Source of the DNA: Haloplanus sp. HW8-1
GTDB taxonomy: Archaea > Halobacteriota > Halobacteria > Halobacteriales > Haloferacaceae
Assembly (NCBI RefSeq): GCF_023703795.1
Contig: NZ_CP098518.1
Span: 3,100,001-3,164,000 of the forward strand
Direction: 5' to 3'
Length of the DNA stretch: 64,000 nt
The translations under genes were made by a program, and so were the position numbers. The notes under the pieces were generated by a model that saw only the letters and a program-made list of their open reading frames with translations, did not search any database and was not told the DNA's origin. This document shows, in pieces, positions 44,017-52,615 of this stretch. How positions within the stretch are numbered: the first letter of the stretch is position 1; the number at the start of each line of letters is the position of its first letter.

Positions 44017-44717
44017 CCGACGAGACCGACCCACTCGACCACCAGCAGGAGGCCGACGCCGACGCCGAGGACGCCCGCGAACGTCCGAAGCGCCCGCTCG
44101 ATGCTGGTGTCGAGCGTCCGCCGCCACAGCGCCGAGACCGTCGCCATCGTCAGCACCGACGCGAGACCGAAGGCCGCGAGGAAGGACGCCGCGGTCGGGA
44201 GGTCGGGCGCCGTCGAGACGAGGGCGACTACGAGCGCGCCGCTCCCCGCGACGCCGTGGAGTGCGCCCACGATCGCGGAGTCGCCGTGGACGTGGACGTG
44301 CCCGCCGCCGATCGACAGAGTTCCCACGTCGACGTGGCTGTGGAGTGGATGCGTGCCGTGGGCGTGCTCCCGGAGGCCGACCACGCCGGCGAGCATCCGC
44401 CCGCCGAGGTAGACCAGGGCGACCCCGACGGTCGCTTCGAAGAGCCCGACCACCGACTCGGGGAGGCGAAGCCCGAACACGAGCAGGGTGACGCCGAGCG
44501 CGGCGATGGGGACGGTGTGACCGATCCCCCAGGAAGCCCCGACGAGGCCGGGGCGCGATACGCCCTCGCTGTCCGAGGTGCGTGACCCCTCGCCCTTCTC
44601 CGGGGTGTGTGGCTCCTCGCCGTCGATCAACGTCGCGATGGCGGCGAGGTGATCCGTTTCGAGCGCGTGGTGAGCGCCGAGGGCCCCCCCGGCGACAGCC
44701 GCGGCGATCAGCGACAT
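44013..44717 (-). CDS. NicO/UreH-type nickel or cobalt transporter-like protein
   Basis: A 234-residue protein with six membrane helices. The N-terminal GAHHALETDHLAAI gives the H-X5-DH metal motif of NiCoT/NicO permeases, GIGHTVPIA the second, and a His-rich loop (HAHGTHPLHSHVDVGTLSIGGGHVHVHGD) lies between helices. Uptake or export of Ni2+/Co2+ is likely, but direction is not visible. ATG 44717 was chosen because ACACTTAGC at 44740-44746 is a TATA at leaderless distance; ATG 44741 is the alternative. It is flanked by two palindromic elements. Confidence 0.82.
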   Translation of the reverse strand: MSLIAAAVAGGALGAHHALETDHLAAIATLIDGEEPHTPEKGEGSRTSDSEGVSRPGLVGASWGIGHTVPIAALGVTLLVFGLRLPESVVGLFEATVGVALVYLGGRMLAGVVGLREHAHGTHPLHSHVDVGTLSIGGGHVHVHGDSAIVGALHGVAGSGALVVALVSTAPDLPTAASFLAAFGLASVLTMATVSALWRRTLDTSIERALRTFAGVLGVGVGLLLVVEWVGLVG

Positions 44718-44739
44718 ACCGGCCACTTGCCCACGCCAC

Positions 44740-44746
44740 ACTTAGC
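44740..44746 (-). promoter_or_regulatory. TATA-like promoter of the transporter gene
   Basis: GCTAAGT on the minus strand lies 23-29 bases upstream of ATG 44717, so the inserted transporter has its own promoter. Confidence 0.45.
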
Positions 44747-44868
44747 CGTTGTGTGCTCGGTCGACCCTCGTGTCCGCCGGCGCCCCGAAGACACACCCAG
44801 ACCTACCGCTATCCGGTGAGCGAGGACGCGACCGAGCGCCGGGCGGTCGAGACCCGCGCGTCGGTCGG

Positions 44869-44954
44869 CTATCGTAGCGTTTGGAACTGTTTGCACACCT
44901 GATCGCTAGACTGCGTGCGATCCGGTGTGCGATGACTTACAACGGCTACGATAA
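44869..44954. repeat. 86-base palindromic element, copy B2
   Basis: The outer arms CTATCGTAGC and GCTACGATA pair, with weaker inner stems. It aligns end to end with the other three copies. It begins one base after the pth2 stop codon (44956-44958 on the minus strand). Confidence 0.75.
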
Positions 44955-44955
44955 C

Positions 44956-45294
44956 TCAGTACAGCGATAGTTCGCCGGTCACGCGGTCCACCTCGTCGTC
45001 GTCGCCCGGCCCCACCGCCAGCGCCGTCACGGTTCCCGGCTCCAGTTGCGTGTGGCCCGCGTCGCGGACGATGGCGTTCGGCAGTCCCGCCCGCTCGGCG
45101 GCGTCGGCCAGTTCGAACAGCTGTGACTCGCCACTCCCCTTCAGGACGACCTTCTTCTGCCCCTCCCCTTTCCACGCGCGTTTCGTCCGCTCGTCGGCGT
45201 CCTCGTAGGCCGACAGCGCGGCGTGGGCGACCTGCGCGGCGAGTTTCCCCTGGCCCATCCCGACGTCGGTCCGTGCGACGATGGCCTGTTTCAT
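44956..45294 (-). CDS. pth2: Peptidyl-tRNA hydrolase, Pth2 type
   Basis: A 112-residue enzyme that frees tRNA from stalled peptidyl-tRNA. [27 protein letters not shown] at the start and [34 protein letters not shown] are diagnostic of archaeal/eukaryal Pth2. The ATG at 45294 matches the family start. The gene ends one base from the palindrome at 44869-44954. Confidence 0.95.
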   Translation of the reverse strand: MKQAIVARTDVGMGQGKLAAQVAHAALSAYEDADERTKRAWKGEGQKKVVLKGSGESQLFELADAAERAGLPNAIVRDAGHTQLEPGTVTALAVGPGDDDEVDRVTGELSLY

Positions 45295-45339
45295 GTCCCT
45301 CCGTCCACGCGGGCGGGTCAAAGCGTCGTCGGTCCGACG

Positions 45340-45564
45340 TCAGTCCCGGACGGACTCGGGTGGGTCACGGACGCGCCCGACGCCCCGAACGACGCTTCCC
45401 AGCAGGTACAGGAACGCCCCGACGAACAGCGGGATCGTGACGAACGTCGCGATGCTCCCGGCGCCACCGGGGGCGATTCCGTACAGCTGCGCGGAGATGG
45501 CGCCGAGTTGCAGGAGTAGGAGGGCACCGACGCGACGGACGGTCCGCTGGAGGGCGGCGGTCAT
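45340..45564 (-). CDS. Small two-helix membrane protein
   Basis: A 74-residue protein with helices at about 13-29 and 38-58 and a charged tail (RGVGRVRDPPESVRD). It lies between pth2 and the actin-like gene on the same strand. No family was recognised. Confidence 0.65.
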   Translation of the reverse strand: MTAALQRTVRRVGALLLLQLGAISAQLYGIAPGGAGSIATFVTIPLFVGAFLYLLGSVVRGVGRVRDPPESVRD

Positions 45565-45603
45565 GGCCGTAGTCCCGGCAAGAGGTCGAAAAGAATTTTC
45601 GCT

Positions 45604-46686
45604 CTAGTACGCCCCGGCGTCGACCAGTCGTTTCGCGATGCGCTGGGCGCCGACCGCCGCGGACTCCGCCGGCTCGTCGGGCGCAACCGCCTCGACGTCC
45701 CGCTGGAGTTCCTCGCTCAGGCGTTCCTCGAACTCCTCGACGATGCCGGGGATGCAGGCCATCCCGCCCGTCAGAACGATGGGCCGATCGAGCGCCAACT
45801 GGTAGACTTTGATGTGGTCGTTCGCCAGTTCGGGGAGGAAGGCGTTGGCCACCTCCTCGACGGCCTCGTCGACGTACTCGTCGACGGCGTCCATGACGCT
45901 GCGTTCGATGGTGAACTCGTGGGAGCCGCCACCGGGTTGCTGGATCACGTCCGTGAACGGCTCGAAGTCCACGAAGTCGGCGTGGTCTTCCTTGTACTCG
46001 CGGGCGGTCGTGTTGTCGATGTTGACCCGTCCCTGGGTCTCTTCCTCGACGTAGTTGGCGACCATGCGGTCCACCTCGTTGCCGGTGACCGCGCCCGTCG
46101 TGAAGGGGACGAGTTGTTCGCCGCGACGGTAGGCGGACGCTTCGAGGTTCGTCGAGCCCAGATTGACCGTGACGAAGATGTCCTCGACGGCCTCTAGGTC
46201 GTCGCCGAGGGCGGGCACCGACCCGCAGAGCGATTCCGGGTAGCTCCGGATCAGCGCCTTGCCGATGGCGCTTCCCTCGATGACCGACTGGAGGTTCTCG
46301 AGCCCCCGCTCGTTGTCGATGGTCGGGATGGCGTACACCACCGCGCTGTCCGTCGGCACGTCGTTCGCCGCGATGACCTCCTCGAAGAACGTCGCCGTCA
46401 GGTCCGCGCCGGATTCGTCCTCGGGGAGTCCCGACCGGAGGGTGTACTGCACGCGGTCGGGGTACTCCGTCGCCGCCTCCTCGCCGTAGAGCACCCGCTC
46501 CTCGCCCGTGATGACGTCCTCGTAGGTCGCGAGGCACGTGAGCGTCTTGACCGTGCGCAGTCCGTCGCCGTCAGGGATGGCGATGACCGTCCGGGTGCTC
46601 CCGAGTTTCACCCCGATGGGCGTCGGTTCGTCGCTGCCACCGTCTTCAACCGGCTCTTCGGCCTCGTTCTCGTCGGAGTCACTCAT
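45604..46686 (-). CDS. Actin-like ATPase (salactin/MreB superfamily)
   Basis: A 360-residue member of the actin/HSP70 ATPase superfamily. The acidic N-terminus is followed by phosphate-1 GVKLGSTRTVIAI (about 24-36), phosphate-2 VTVNLGSTNLEASAY (about 169-183) and the adenosine motif VLTGGMACIPGI (about 304-315). A C-terminal AAVGAQRIAKRLV helix closes the fold. It resembles haloarchaeal actin homologues such as salactin, which form dynamic filaments, but identity with salactin itself is an inference. The ATG at 46686 was preferred over an upstream in-frame ATG at 46803. Confidence 0.8.
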   Translation of the reverse strand: MSDSDENEAEEPVEDGGSDEPTPIGVKLGSTRTVIAIPDGDGLRTVKTLTCLATYEDVITGEERVLYGEEAATEYPDRVQYTLRSGLPEDESGADLTATFFEEVIAANDVPTDSAVVYAIPTIDNERGLENLQSVIEGSAIGKALIRSYPESLCGSVPALGDDLEAVEDIFVTVNLGSTNLEASAYRRGEQLVPFTTGAVTGNEVDRMVANYVEEETQGRVNIDNTTAREYKEDHADFVDFEPFTDVIQQPGGGSHEFTIERSVMDAVDEYVDEAVEEVANAFLPELANDHIKVYQLALDRPIVLTGGMACIPGIVEEFEERLSEELQRDVEAVAPDEPAESAAVGAQRIAKRLVDAGAY

Positions 46687-46735
46687 ACGGCCGCCGCTAC
46701 ACGCGGGGGTGATAAATAAGCACTCCCGGAATCGG

Positions 46736-47236
46736 TCAGCGCCCGGCGAGCGAGGCCAGTCGAGCGACGTAGTGGAGGCTGACCCGGTGGTCGTCGGCGT
46801 CAAGGCGGTTCGCGTCGTTCGCCCGCGCGTCGTCGATGCCCGCGAGGTAGGCGCCGAGCGCCTCCGCGGCGTCCGCTCCCAGCCAGCCGACGGACTCGTA
46901 GAACGCCAGCGCGTCGGCCACCGACTCGCGGCCCGCCTGCAACACGAGGAACTCCAGCCACTCGAAGATCAGCGCCTCGGCGGTCAGCGACGCCGGCAGT
47001 GCGGGGAGGTAGGGACGTTCCATCGGCCCGTCCCGGTGGTCCATCGCGACCAGATCGCGAGTTACCGACTCTTCGAACGCGGCGTCGGCTGCCGGACGGT
47101 CCGACTCGTCGGCCGTCGGTTCGTCGTCGCGTTCCTCCGCCGCGTCGTCGTCCGGCCACCCGGCATCGCCGAGCGGCGACGCGTCGCTGGCCGTCCGGAG
47201 TTCGTCGAGGTCGTAGTTTCGCGGGTCGATGGCCAT
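46736..47236 (-). CDS. FlaD/E-domain protein
   Basis: A 166-residue soluble protein. The C-terminal half contains the archaellum FlaD/FlaE domain pattern (RPYLPALPASLTAEALIFEWLEFLV, a middle ALAFYESVGWLGADAAEALGAYL, and HRVSLHYVARLASL at the end). The N-terminal half is acidic and likely disordered. True ArlD/E proteins lie in the archaellum operon; this one stands alone beside an actin-like ATPase, on the same strand 50 bases upstream of it. A role in polar or cytoskeletal organisation is inference. Confidence 0.82.
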   Translation of the reverse strand: MAIDPRNYDLDELRTASDASPLGDAGWPDDDAAEERDDEPTADESDRPAADAAFEESVTRDLVAMDHRDGPMERPYLPALPASLTAEALIFEWLEFLVLQAGRESVADALAFYESVGWLGADAAEALGAYLAGIDDARANDANRLDADDHRVSLHYVARLASLAGR

Positions 47237-47339
47237 CGAACGCCGGGAAATAGGGACGCCCAGAAATTAAACCTTCCCGACCGTCTGCCGTCCGTCCGAC
47301 GGTCCTGTTCGGGCGTCGCTGGGGCGGGTGAGCGCGACG

Positions 47340-48512
47340 TCAGGCGTCGACGCCGAGCGTCCGGGTCAGGAGCAACACGACGACGAGGAGCGCCAGGAGC
47401 CCGGCGATCAGTCCGTACGCCGCGAACCAGCCCACTTCCTCGGCGACCGTCCCCGTCACGCCGCTGCCGAGCGAACTGACGAGCAACAGGACGGTCCGCA
47501 CGAGGCCGAACCCCGTCCCGCGCTCGTCGGCCGCGAGGTGGTCCATGAACCGGGAGTTGACGACGCCCGGCCACGAGAGCCCCAGCGCGACGAGCCCCGT
47601 TCCCGCGACGACGGCGACGGGCCCGCCGTCGCCGAACAGGAAGCAGGCGTAGCCGGCGACACCGGCGAGAAAGGACGCCCCGAGCGCCGGATCCCGCCCG
47701 GTCGTATCCGACAGCCATCCGAGGACGGGGGCGGTAACGAGGGTGAGCGCGAACACGGCGCCGAACACGAGGCTCGCACGCCCGGTCGCGAGGCCCACGT
47801 GGGCACGGAGAAAGGTCGGGAAAAACGAGGCGAACGACTGCCAGGTGAAGAAGGCGACCATGGCAAGCGCGGTCGTGAACGCGATGCTCGGTCGGGTGAG
47901 GAGGCCGATAAGTCGCCGAGGGGTCGTCCTGTCGACGACGGCCCCGTCGCCGCTCGGCGGCGTCCTCGGGACGCGCCACGCGAACAGGACGAGGACGACC
48001 GGCGCGACGACGGCGGGGACCAACACTCCCGCCCGCCAGCCGAACCGCGTGGCCGCGGCCGCGCTCGCGACGGGGGCGATCAGCCCCGCCGACGACGCGC
48101 CGATTTCGTGGATCCCGAGCGCCCGCCCGGTGTCGTCGAACTGGGCGGTGAGAAACGACGTGCCGGCGGTGAAATACAGGCCGGCGGCCCCGCCGAGGGC
48201 GACGGCCGCGACGGCGAAGACGGCGAAGGTGGGGGCGCTCGCCAGTGCGAGACTCGCCGCGGCGATGCCCGCCATCGCGAGGAGGATCACGCGCCGCTCC
48301 CCGATCCGATCGGCGATGACGCCGCCCGGGAACTGAAACAGGGCGTAGGCCGCCCACATCCCCGAGAGGGCGACGCCGACCGTCCCGGTCGTGACGCCGA
48401 AGGCGTCGATGATGCCGGGGACGAGCGGGCTGGGCGCCAGCCGTGCTACCATCGTCACGAAGAAGGCAGCGGTCGTGACACCGAGGAGATCCCAGCCGCC
48501 GGTTCGGTCCAT
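47340..48512 (-). CDS. MFS transporter
   Basis: A 390-residue, 12-helix major-facilitator protein. The A-motif-like loop between helices 2 and 3 reads GVIADRIGERRVI, and a second-half counterpart is GWLSDTTGRDPALG. Substrate motifs are not recognisable. It is a drug/metabolite permease of unknown substrate. Confidence 0.88.
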   Translation of the reverse strand: MDRTGGWDLLGVTTAAFFVTMVARLAPSPLVPGIIDAFGVTTGTVGVALSGMWAAYALFQFPGGVIADRIGERRVILLAMAGIAAASLALASAPTFAVFAVAAVALGGAAGLYFTAGTSFLTAQFDDTGRALGIHEIGASSAGLIAPVASAAAATRFGWRAGVLVPAVVAPVVLVLFAWRVPRTPPSGDGAVVDRTTPRRLIGLLTRPSIAFTTALAMVAFFTWQSFASFFPTFLRAHVGLATGRASLVFGAVFALTLVTAPVLGWLSDTTGRDPALGASFLAGVAGYACFLFGDGGPVAVVAGTGLVALGLSWPGVVNSRFMDHLAADERGTGFGLVRTVLLLVSSLGSGVTGTVAEEVGWFAAYGLIAGLLALLVVVLLLTRTLGVDA

Positions 48513-48618
48513 CGTCGGTCGATCAGTCCCGACCCGCTTCGTTCTTGTGTTCGGCGTCGACGTCTCGACCGCTCCCTGCCGGGTGGCTTTTTACCGCCCC
48601 GGCGACATTGGTCCGGGT

Positions 48619-49815
48619 ATGGATCCCGGGGACGTCGAGTACGAACCGGTCAGCGTGAAGGCCGTCCTCGTCGAGATGAAGGACACAGCCGAACTCCTCA
48701 TCGACCTGGCGTACTCGGCGGTCCTCCACGGGAGCGACGAGGTGGCGGCGGAGGTGCTGGAACTCGAAGAGCGGATGGACGTGTTGCAGTTGCAGGCGCG
48801 GATGAGCCTCCTGATGGCCGCACGCAACCCCGAGGACGCCGAGAAGTTGGCGCCGGTCCTCGGCGTCGTCGGCGCCGCCGAGAAGATCAGCGACGCCGCG
48901 GGCGACATCGCCAAAGTGGTGTTGGAGGATATCGGCGTCCCCGAGGCGATGCGGACGGCCATCCCGGCGGCCATGGAGACGGTGATCCGTGCCGAGGTAG
49001 CTTCCGACTCGACGTACGTCGGCGCCTCGCTCGGCGGCCTGAACCTCGAAACGGAGACCGGCGTCCGGGTGATCGCCCTCCGCCGGGCGGGCGAGTGGAT
49101 CGTCAACCCGGACCGCGACACCACCTTCGAGGCCGCGGACGTGGCGCTCCTCCGGGGCACCGAGACGGCGCTGTCGGGGGTGTACGAGACGGTCACGGGC
49201 GACGCCTACGACCCGCCCGCCCCGGTCGATTCGACCATCGACGACCTGGATCGTGCCGTCGACTCCATCGTCCTCATGAAGAACATGAGCGAACTCGCGG
49301 TGGATCTGGCCTACGGCTCCGTCCTCTTCGACAGCGAGGGGGTCGCCGCGGAGGTGGTCGAACTCGAAGCGGAGGTCGACGCTCTGAAATCACGGTTCGA
49401 GGCGTGGGTGTTGCGCGCCGCCGGGCGGGTGGAAGACCCCATCACGCTCCGGGGACTCGTCCACCTCGCGAGCGCGACGGAGGTCATCAGCGACGCAGCA
49501 CTGGAGATCAGCGAGGGCGTCCTCCGGGGACTGGACACCCATCCCGTCGTCGCCGCCGCCGTCGAGGAGTCCGACGAGGTGATCGTGCGGGTGGCCGTGA
49601 CCGCCGAGACCCCGCTTGCCGACGCCTCGCTCGGTGCTCTCGAGGTGAAGACCGAGACGGGAATGCGCGTCATCGCCGTCCGCCGCGGGGACGGCGACTG
49701 GGTGATCTCACCCGGTCCCGAGACGACGGTCCACCCCGACGACGTGTTGATCGCGAAGGGGACACGCGCCGGGGCCGCCCGACTCTCGGAACTCGCGGGC
49801 GACGACTTCGCCTAG
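48619..49815 (+). CDS. Duplicated PhoU/TrkA-C domain protein (potassium channel regulator-like)
   Basis: A 398-residue soluble protein built as two similar halves. Each has a PhoU-like helical part (VEMKDTAELLIDLAYSAVLHG; LMKNMSELAVDLAYGSVLF) followed by an RCK/TrkA-C beta domain (ASLGGLNLETETGVRVIALRR; ASLGALEVKTETGMRVIAVRR). Such proteins gate K+ channels or transporters after binding nucleotides. No pore is present in this protein. ATG 48619 was chosen because the longer frame overlaps the MFS gene on the other strand. It ends in a shared CTAG with the convergent gene. Confidence 0.85.
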   Translation: MDPGDVEYEPVSVKAVLVEMKDTAELLIDLAYSAVLHGSDEVAAEVLELEERMDVLQLQARMSLLMAARNPEDAEKLAPVLGVVGAAEKISDAAGDIAKVVLEDIGVPEAMRTAIPAAMETVIRAEVASDSTYVGASLGGLNLETETGVRVIALRRAGEWIVNPDRDTTFEAADVALLRGTETALSGVYETVTGDAYDPPAPVDSTIDDLDRAVDSIVLMKNMSELAVDLAYGSVLFDSEGVAAEVVELEAEVDALKSRFEAWVLRAAGRVEDPITLRGLVHLASATEVISDAALEISEGVLRGLDTHPVVAAAVEESDEVIVRVAVTAETPLADASLGALEVKTETGMRVIAVRRGDGDWVISPGPETTVHPDDVLIAKGTRAGAARLSELAGDDFA

Positions 49816-50102
49816 AGGCGGCGCGAGACGCGGACGGCGGTCGCCGCCGTCAGCGCCGCCGTCACCAGCAGCGCCGTCGCCGACGCGAGGACGACCCCGA
49901 GGACGAGAAACCAGCCCTCGGGGCCGATGACGGGGTACCGCTGGGTCCCGGCGTTCGGGCCGAGCAACTCGAACGTGCGGACGAGGTAGACGAGGAGCGC
50001 GAGGGCGGTGCCGACGCCGAGTCCGACGGTCGCGTTCCGCCGCACTCGTAGCGCCTCGACGAGTCCCGCCGCAGGCGGTCGATCCGGTCGGTCGTCGCTC
50101 AC
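49812..50102 (-). CDS. Small membrane protein of unknown function
   Basis: A 96-residue protein with two to three membrane helices (about 26-46, 60-80 and perhaps 78-92) after a Pro/Arg-rich N-terminus. It is convergent with the TrkA-C gene, overlapping by four bases (CTAG). It resembles the DUF7536 type, tentatively. No functional motif. Confidence 0.65.
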   Translation of the reverse strand: MSDDRPDRPPAAGLVEALRVRRNATVGLGVGTALALLVYLVRTFELLGPNAGTQRYPVIGPEGWFLVLGVVLASATALLVTAALTAATAVRVSRRL

Positions 50103-50234
50103 GGTCGTCGTCGGGGCTCCAAGATCAAAGCCCCATCGACCTCCCGGCGCGTGGCGGCCGCTCCGACCGCCGTCGTCCGACCGCCATCGGGCGGGACCGA
50201 ATCGCTCAAAGGGGACGAGTCCCTGTGTCGGACA

Positions 50235-51191
50235 ATGACTTCGGTGGGAAGCGCGGACGCGTCACCCGGGACGGCCGACACCGGCCGTCTCGAGGTCGGC
50301 GAGACGCGCGACGGCAGTCCGTTCGGCCTCCCCGTCGCCGTCGTCGAGGGTGCCCGCGACGGCCCGACGCTCTACGTTCAGGCGGCCAGCGACGGCGACG
50401 AACTCAACGGCGTTGGCGTGGTCCAACGCGTCGTCCCGCAGCTCGACCCCGACGAACTCGCGGGGACGGTGATCGTCGTCGGCATCGTCAACTACCACGC
50501 CTTCCAGGTGGCCGAACACCGCAACCCCATCGACGATACGAAGATGAACCGGGCGTATCCGGGCGACGAAAACGGCACGTCGAGCGAGCGTATCGCCGCC
50601 GCCACCTACGACATCGCCCGGGAGGCCGACCTGATCCTCGATCTCCACCAAGGGTCGACGAGCCGAATGATCGACGAGGTGCGGGTACGGTGTGGACGTC
50701 GTCACCAGCTCCACTCCCAGTGTCTCGACCTCGCGAAGACGTTCGGCTGTGGCTACGTCCTCGACCAGAAGGGACCGGACGGCCAGTTGGCCCGCGTCGC
50801 CCCCTCGGACGGCGTGCCCGCGATCGATCCCGAACTCGGCGGTGCCGTCGGCTGGGACGAGGACAGCATCGCCACGGGCGTCGAGGGCGTGTTCAACGTG
50901 CTCCGTGGCTACGACTTCCTCGACGGCGAGGTCGCCGTCGAGGCCCAGACGCGGGCCAAGGGGTTCGACCAGTACGGCTCCCCGGTCGGCGGCCTCGTCC
51001 GCTTCCATCACGACCTCGGGGACCGCGTGACCGCCGACGAGACGCTGTTCGAGGTAACCGACCCCTTCGGCGGGCTCAAGGCCCGGATCACCGCCGACAA
51101 CGACGGTATCTTCTGGCGCAGTCGCCGCCTCCCGCAGGTCGCCACCGGCGAGTACGTCTGTTCGGTCGGGAAGAACGTCGACAGCTACTGA
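50235..51191 (+). CDS. Succinylglutamate desuccinylase/aspartoacylase-family deacylase
   Basis: A 318-residue zinc deacylase of the M14-related AstE/AspA family. AASDGDELNGVGVVQ carries a metal-binding Asp-Glu pair, where the His is replaced by Asp compared with the usual GxHGxE. NPIDDTKMNRAYPGD and DLHQGST, with a His ligand, follow. A C-terminal biotinyl-like beta segment (RFHHDLGDRVTADETLFEVTDPFG) is typical of the longer members. It removes an acyl group from an amino acid-like substrate not identifiable here. The next gene starts one base after its stop. Confidence 0.82.
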   Translation: MTSVGSADASPGTADTGRLEVGETRDGSPFGLPVAVVEGARDGPTLYVQAASDGDELNGVGVVQRVVPQLDPDELAGTVIVVGIVNYHAFQVAEHRNPIDDTKMNRAYPGDENGTSSERIAAATYDIAREADLILDLHQGSTSRMIDEVRVRCGRRHQLHSQCLDLAKTFGCGYVLDQKGPDGQLARVAPSDGVPAIDPELGGAVGWDEDSIATGVEGVFNVLRGYDFLDGEVAVEAQTRAKGFDQYGSPVGGLVRFHHDLGDRVTADETLFEVTDPFGGLKARITADNDGIFWRSRRLPQVATGEYVCSVGKNVDSY

Positions 51192-51192
51192 C

Positions 51193-52269
51193 ATGCCCGC
51201 GGGCCTCGTCTGTCCGGCGTGTGACCGCACCTACGCCGACCGCTGGCGGTGTCCCTGCGGCGCCCCCCTGGAGTTCGCGTCGCCGCCCCGTCCCGACGGG
51301 TCGGCACCCCCCTTCGAGACGTTCGACTCCCGGCGCGGCCTGTGGGCGTTCGACGGTTTCCTGCCCGTCACGGCGGGCGTTACGCTCGGCGAGGGATTCA
51401 CCCCGCTCGTCGACGCCTCCGCGTGGGACGCGGCGTTCAAACTGGAGTACGTCTCGCCGACGGGGAGTTTCAAGGATCGGGGCGCCGCGACGGTGATCTC
51501 CCGGGCGGTCGAACTGGGCGTCGACCGGGTGATCGAGGACTCCTCGGGCAATGCCGGCGCGGCCATCGCGGCCTACGCCGCCAACGCGGGCCTCGACGCC
51601 GACGTCTACGTCCCTGCGTCGGTCACGCCGGCGAAACGGCGAGCCATCGAGGCGACGGGCGCGCGGGCGATGGCGGTCGAGGGCGACCGCGAGGCGGTCG
51701 CCGACGCGTGTCGGCGGGCCATCGAGGCAGACGAGGGATGGTACGCCAGCCACGCCTGGAACCCCGCCTTCTTCGCCGGCACCGCCACCTTCGGGATCGA
51801 ACTGGCCGCTCAGCGGGACTGGTCGGCCCCCGACGTCGTCGTCGTCCCGCTGGGTCACGGCACGCTCCTGCTCGGCGCCTACCGCGGGTTCCGCGCGCTC
51901 GTCGAGGCGGGGTGGGTCGACGAACTCCCACGTCTCCTGGCGGTGCAGGCGGCCGGCTACGCCCCCGTTGCCGACGACCGGCAGGACGCCTCCGAGGACG
52001 GGGGAACGAACGACCTCGCGGACGGCATCCAGATCCGCGAACCGGTCCGGCGCGGGGCCATCGAGGCCGCTCTCGATGCGACGGACGGGGACGCCATCGC
52101 GGTCTCGGCCGCCGCAGTCCGGGCGGCCCTGGACGACCTGCTGGAGGCGGGGCTCGGCGTCGAACCGACCGCCGCCGTCGCCCCGGCCGGACTCCGCGCC
52201 TATCGTGACCGGGACGCCGTAGACGCCGACGCGGACGTGGTCGTTCCCCTCACCGGCCGTGCGAAGTGA
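51193..52269 (+). CDS. Threonine synthase-like PLP enzyme
   Basis: A 358-residue fold-type II PLP enzyme. An N-terminal zinc-ribbon-like CPACDRTYADRWRCPCG (residues 7-21) precedes the catalytic domain. GSFKDRGA holds the PLP Lys, EDSSGNAGAAIAAYAA binds phosphate, and GHGTLLLGAYRGF forms the second site. In threonine synthase O-phosphohomoserine is converted to threonine. The length is short for that enzyme and a threonine synthase-like role is possible. It follows the deacylase gene by one base. Confidence 0.85.
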   Translation: MPAGLVCPACDRTYADRWRCPCGAPLEFASPPRPDGSAPPFETFDSRRGLWAFDGFLPVTAGVTLGEGFTPLVDASAWDAAFKLEYVSPTGSFKDRGAATVISRAVELGVDRVIEDSSGNAGAAIAAYAANAGLDADVYVPASVTPAKRRAIEATGARAMAVEGDREAVADACRRAIEADEGWYASHAWNPAFFAGTATFGIELAAQRDWSAPDVVVVPLGHGTLLLGAYRGFRALVEAGWVDELPRLLAVQAAGYAPVADDRQDASEDGGTNDLADGIQIREPVRRGAIEAALDATDGDAIAVSAAAVRAALDDLLEAGLGVEPTAAVAPAGLRAYRDRDAVDADADVVVPLTGRAK

Positions 52270-52270
52270 C

Positions 52271-52486
52271 TCACCGGATCTCGTCGATGGCGACGAAGGC
52301 GTCGTCGGTCGCCTTGATCCACGCCGTGAGTCGTCGGTCCTCGGGGACCTCCGACGGGTAGATCGTACACTGACTGCCGTCGCAGCCGACGGCCTCGACG
52401 GTGTGATCGAGCGTGAACGTCGGCCACCGGTCGAGCGCGGGGCTGTCCACCGTCGCGGGTCGGTCGTCCTCGTGGATCGAACTCAC
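52271..52486 (-). CDS. Small conserved haloarchaeal protein
   Basis: A 71-residue acidic protein with a beta-rich sequence (PTFTLDHTVEAVGCDGSQCTIYPSEVPEDRRLTAWIKATDDAFVAIDEIR) that resembles the DUF7511 type. Two Cys are four residues apart. It is convergent with the threonine synthase-like gene. The function is unknown. Confidence 0.65.
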   Translation of the reverse strand: MSSIHEDDRPATVDSPALDRWPTFTLDHTVEAVGCDGSQCTIYPSEVPEDRRLTAWIKATDDAFVAIDEIR

Positions 52487-52615
52487 GACGGGTCACTCCG
52501 GCGAGGTGTGTCTTGCGTACACATCACACCGACGGTCATGCCCATTCCCCTTCGCCATTCACTGCTTACCGGGGCGGTAACGGCTCATTGAACCGCCGGT
52601 GAGCGCGGGGTACGG

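Noticed and set aside
47328-50051. A 907-codon plus-strand open frame
   Set aside because: It runs across an MFS gene, an intergenic gap and another gene in the wrong frame. Composition is Arg/Gly/Asp-rich.
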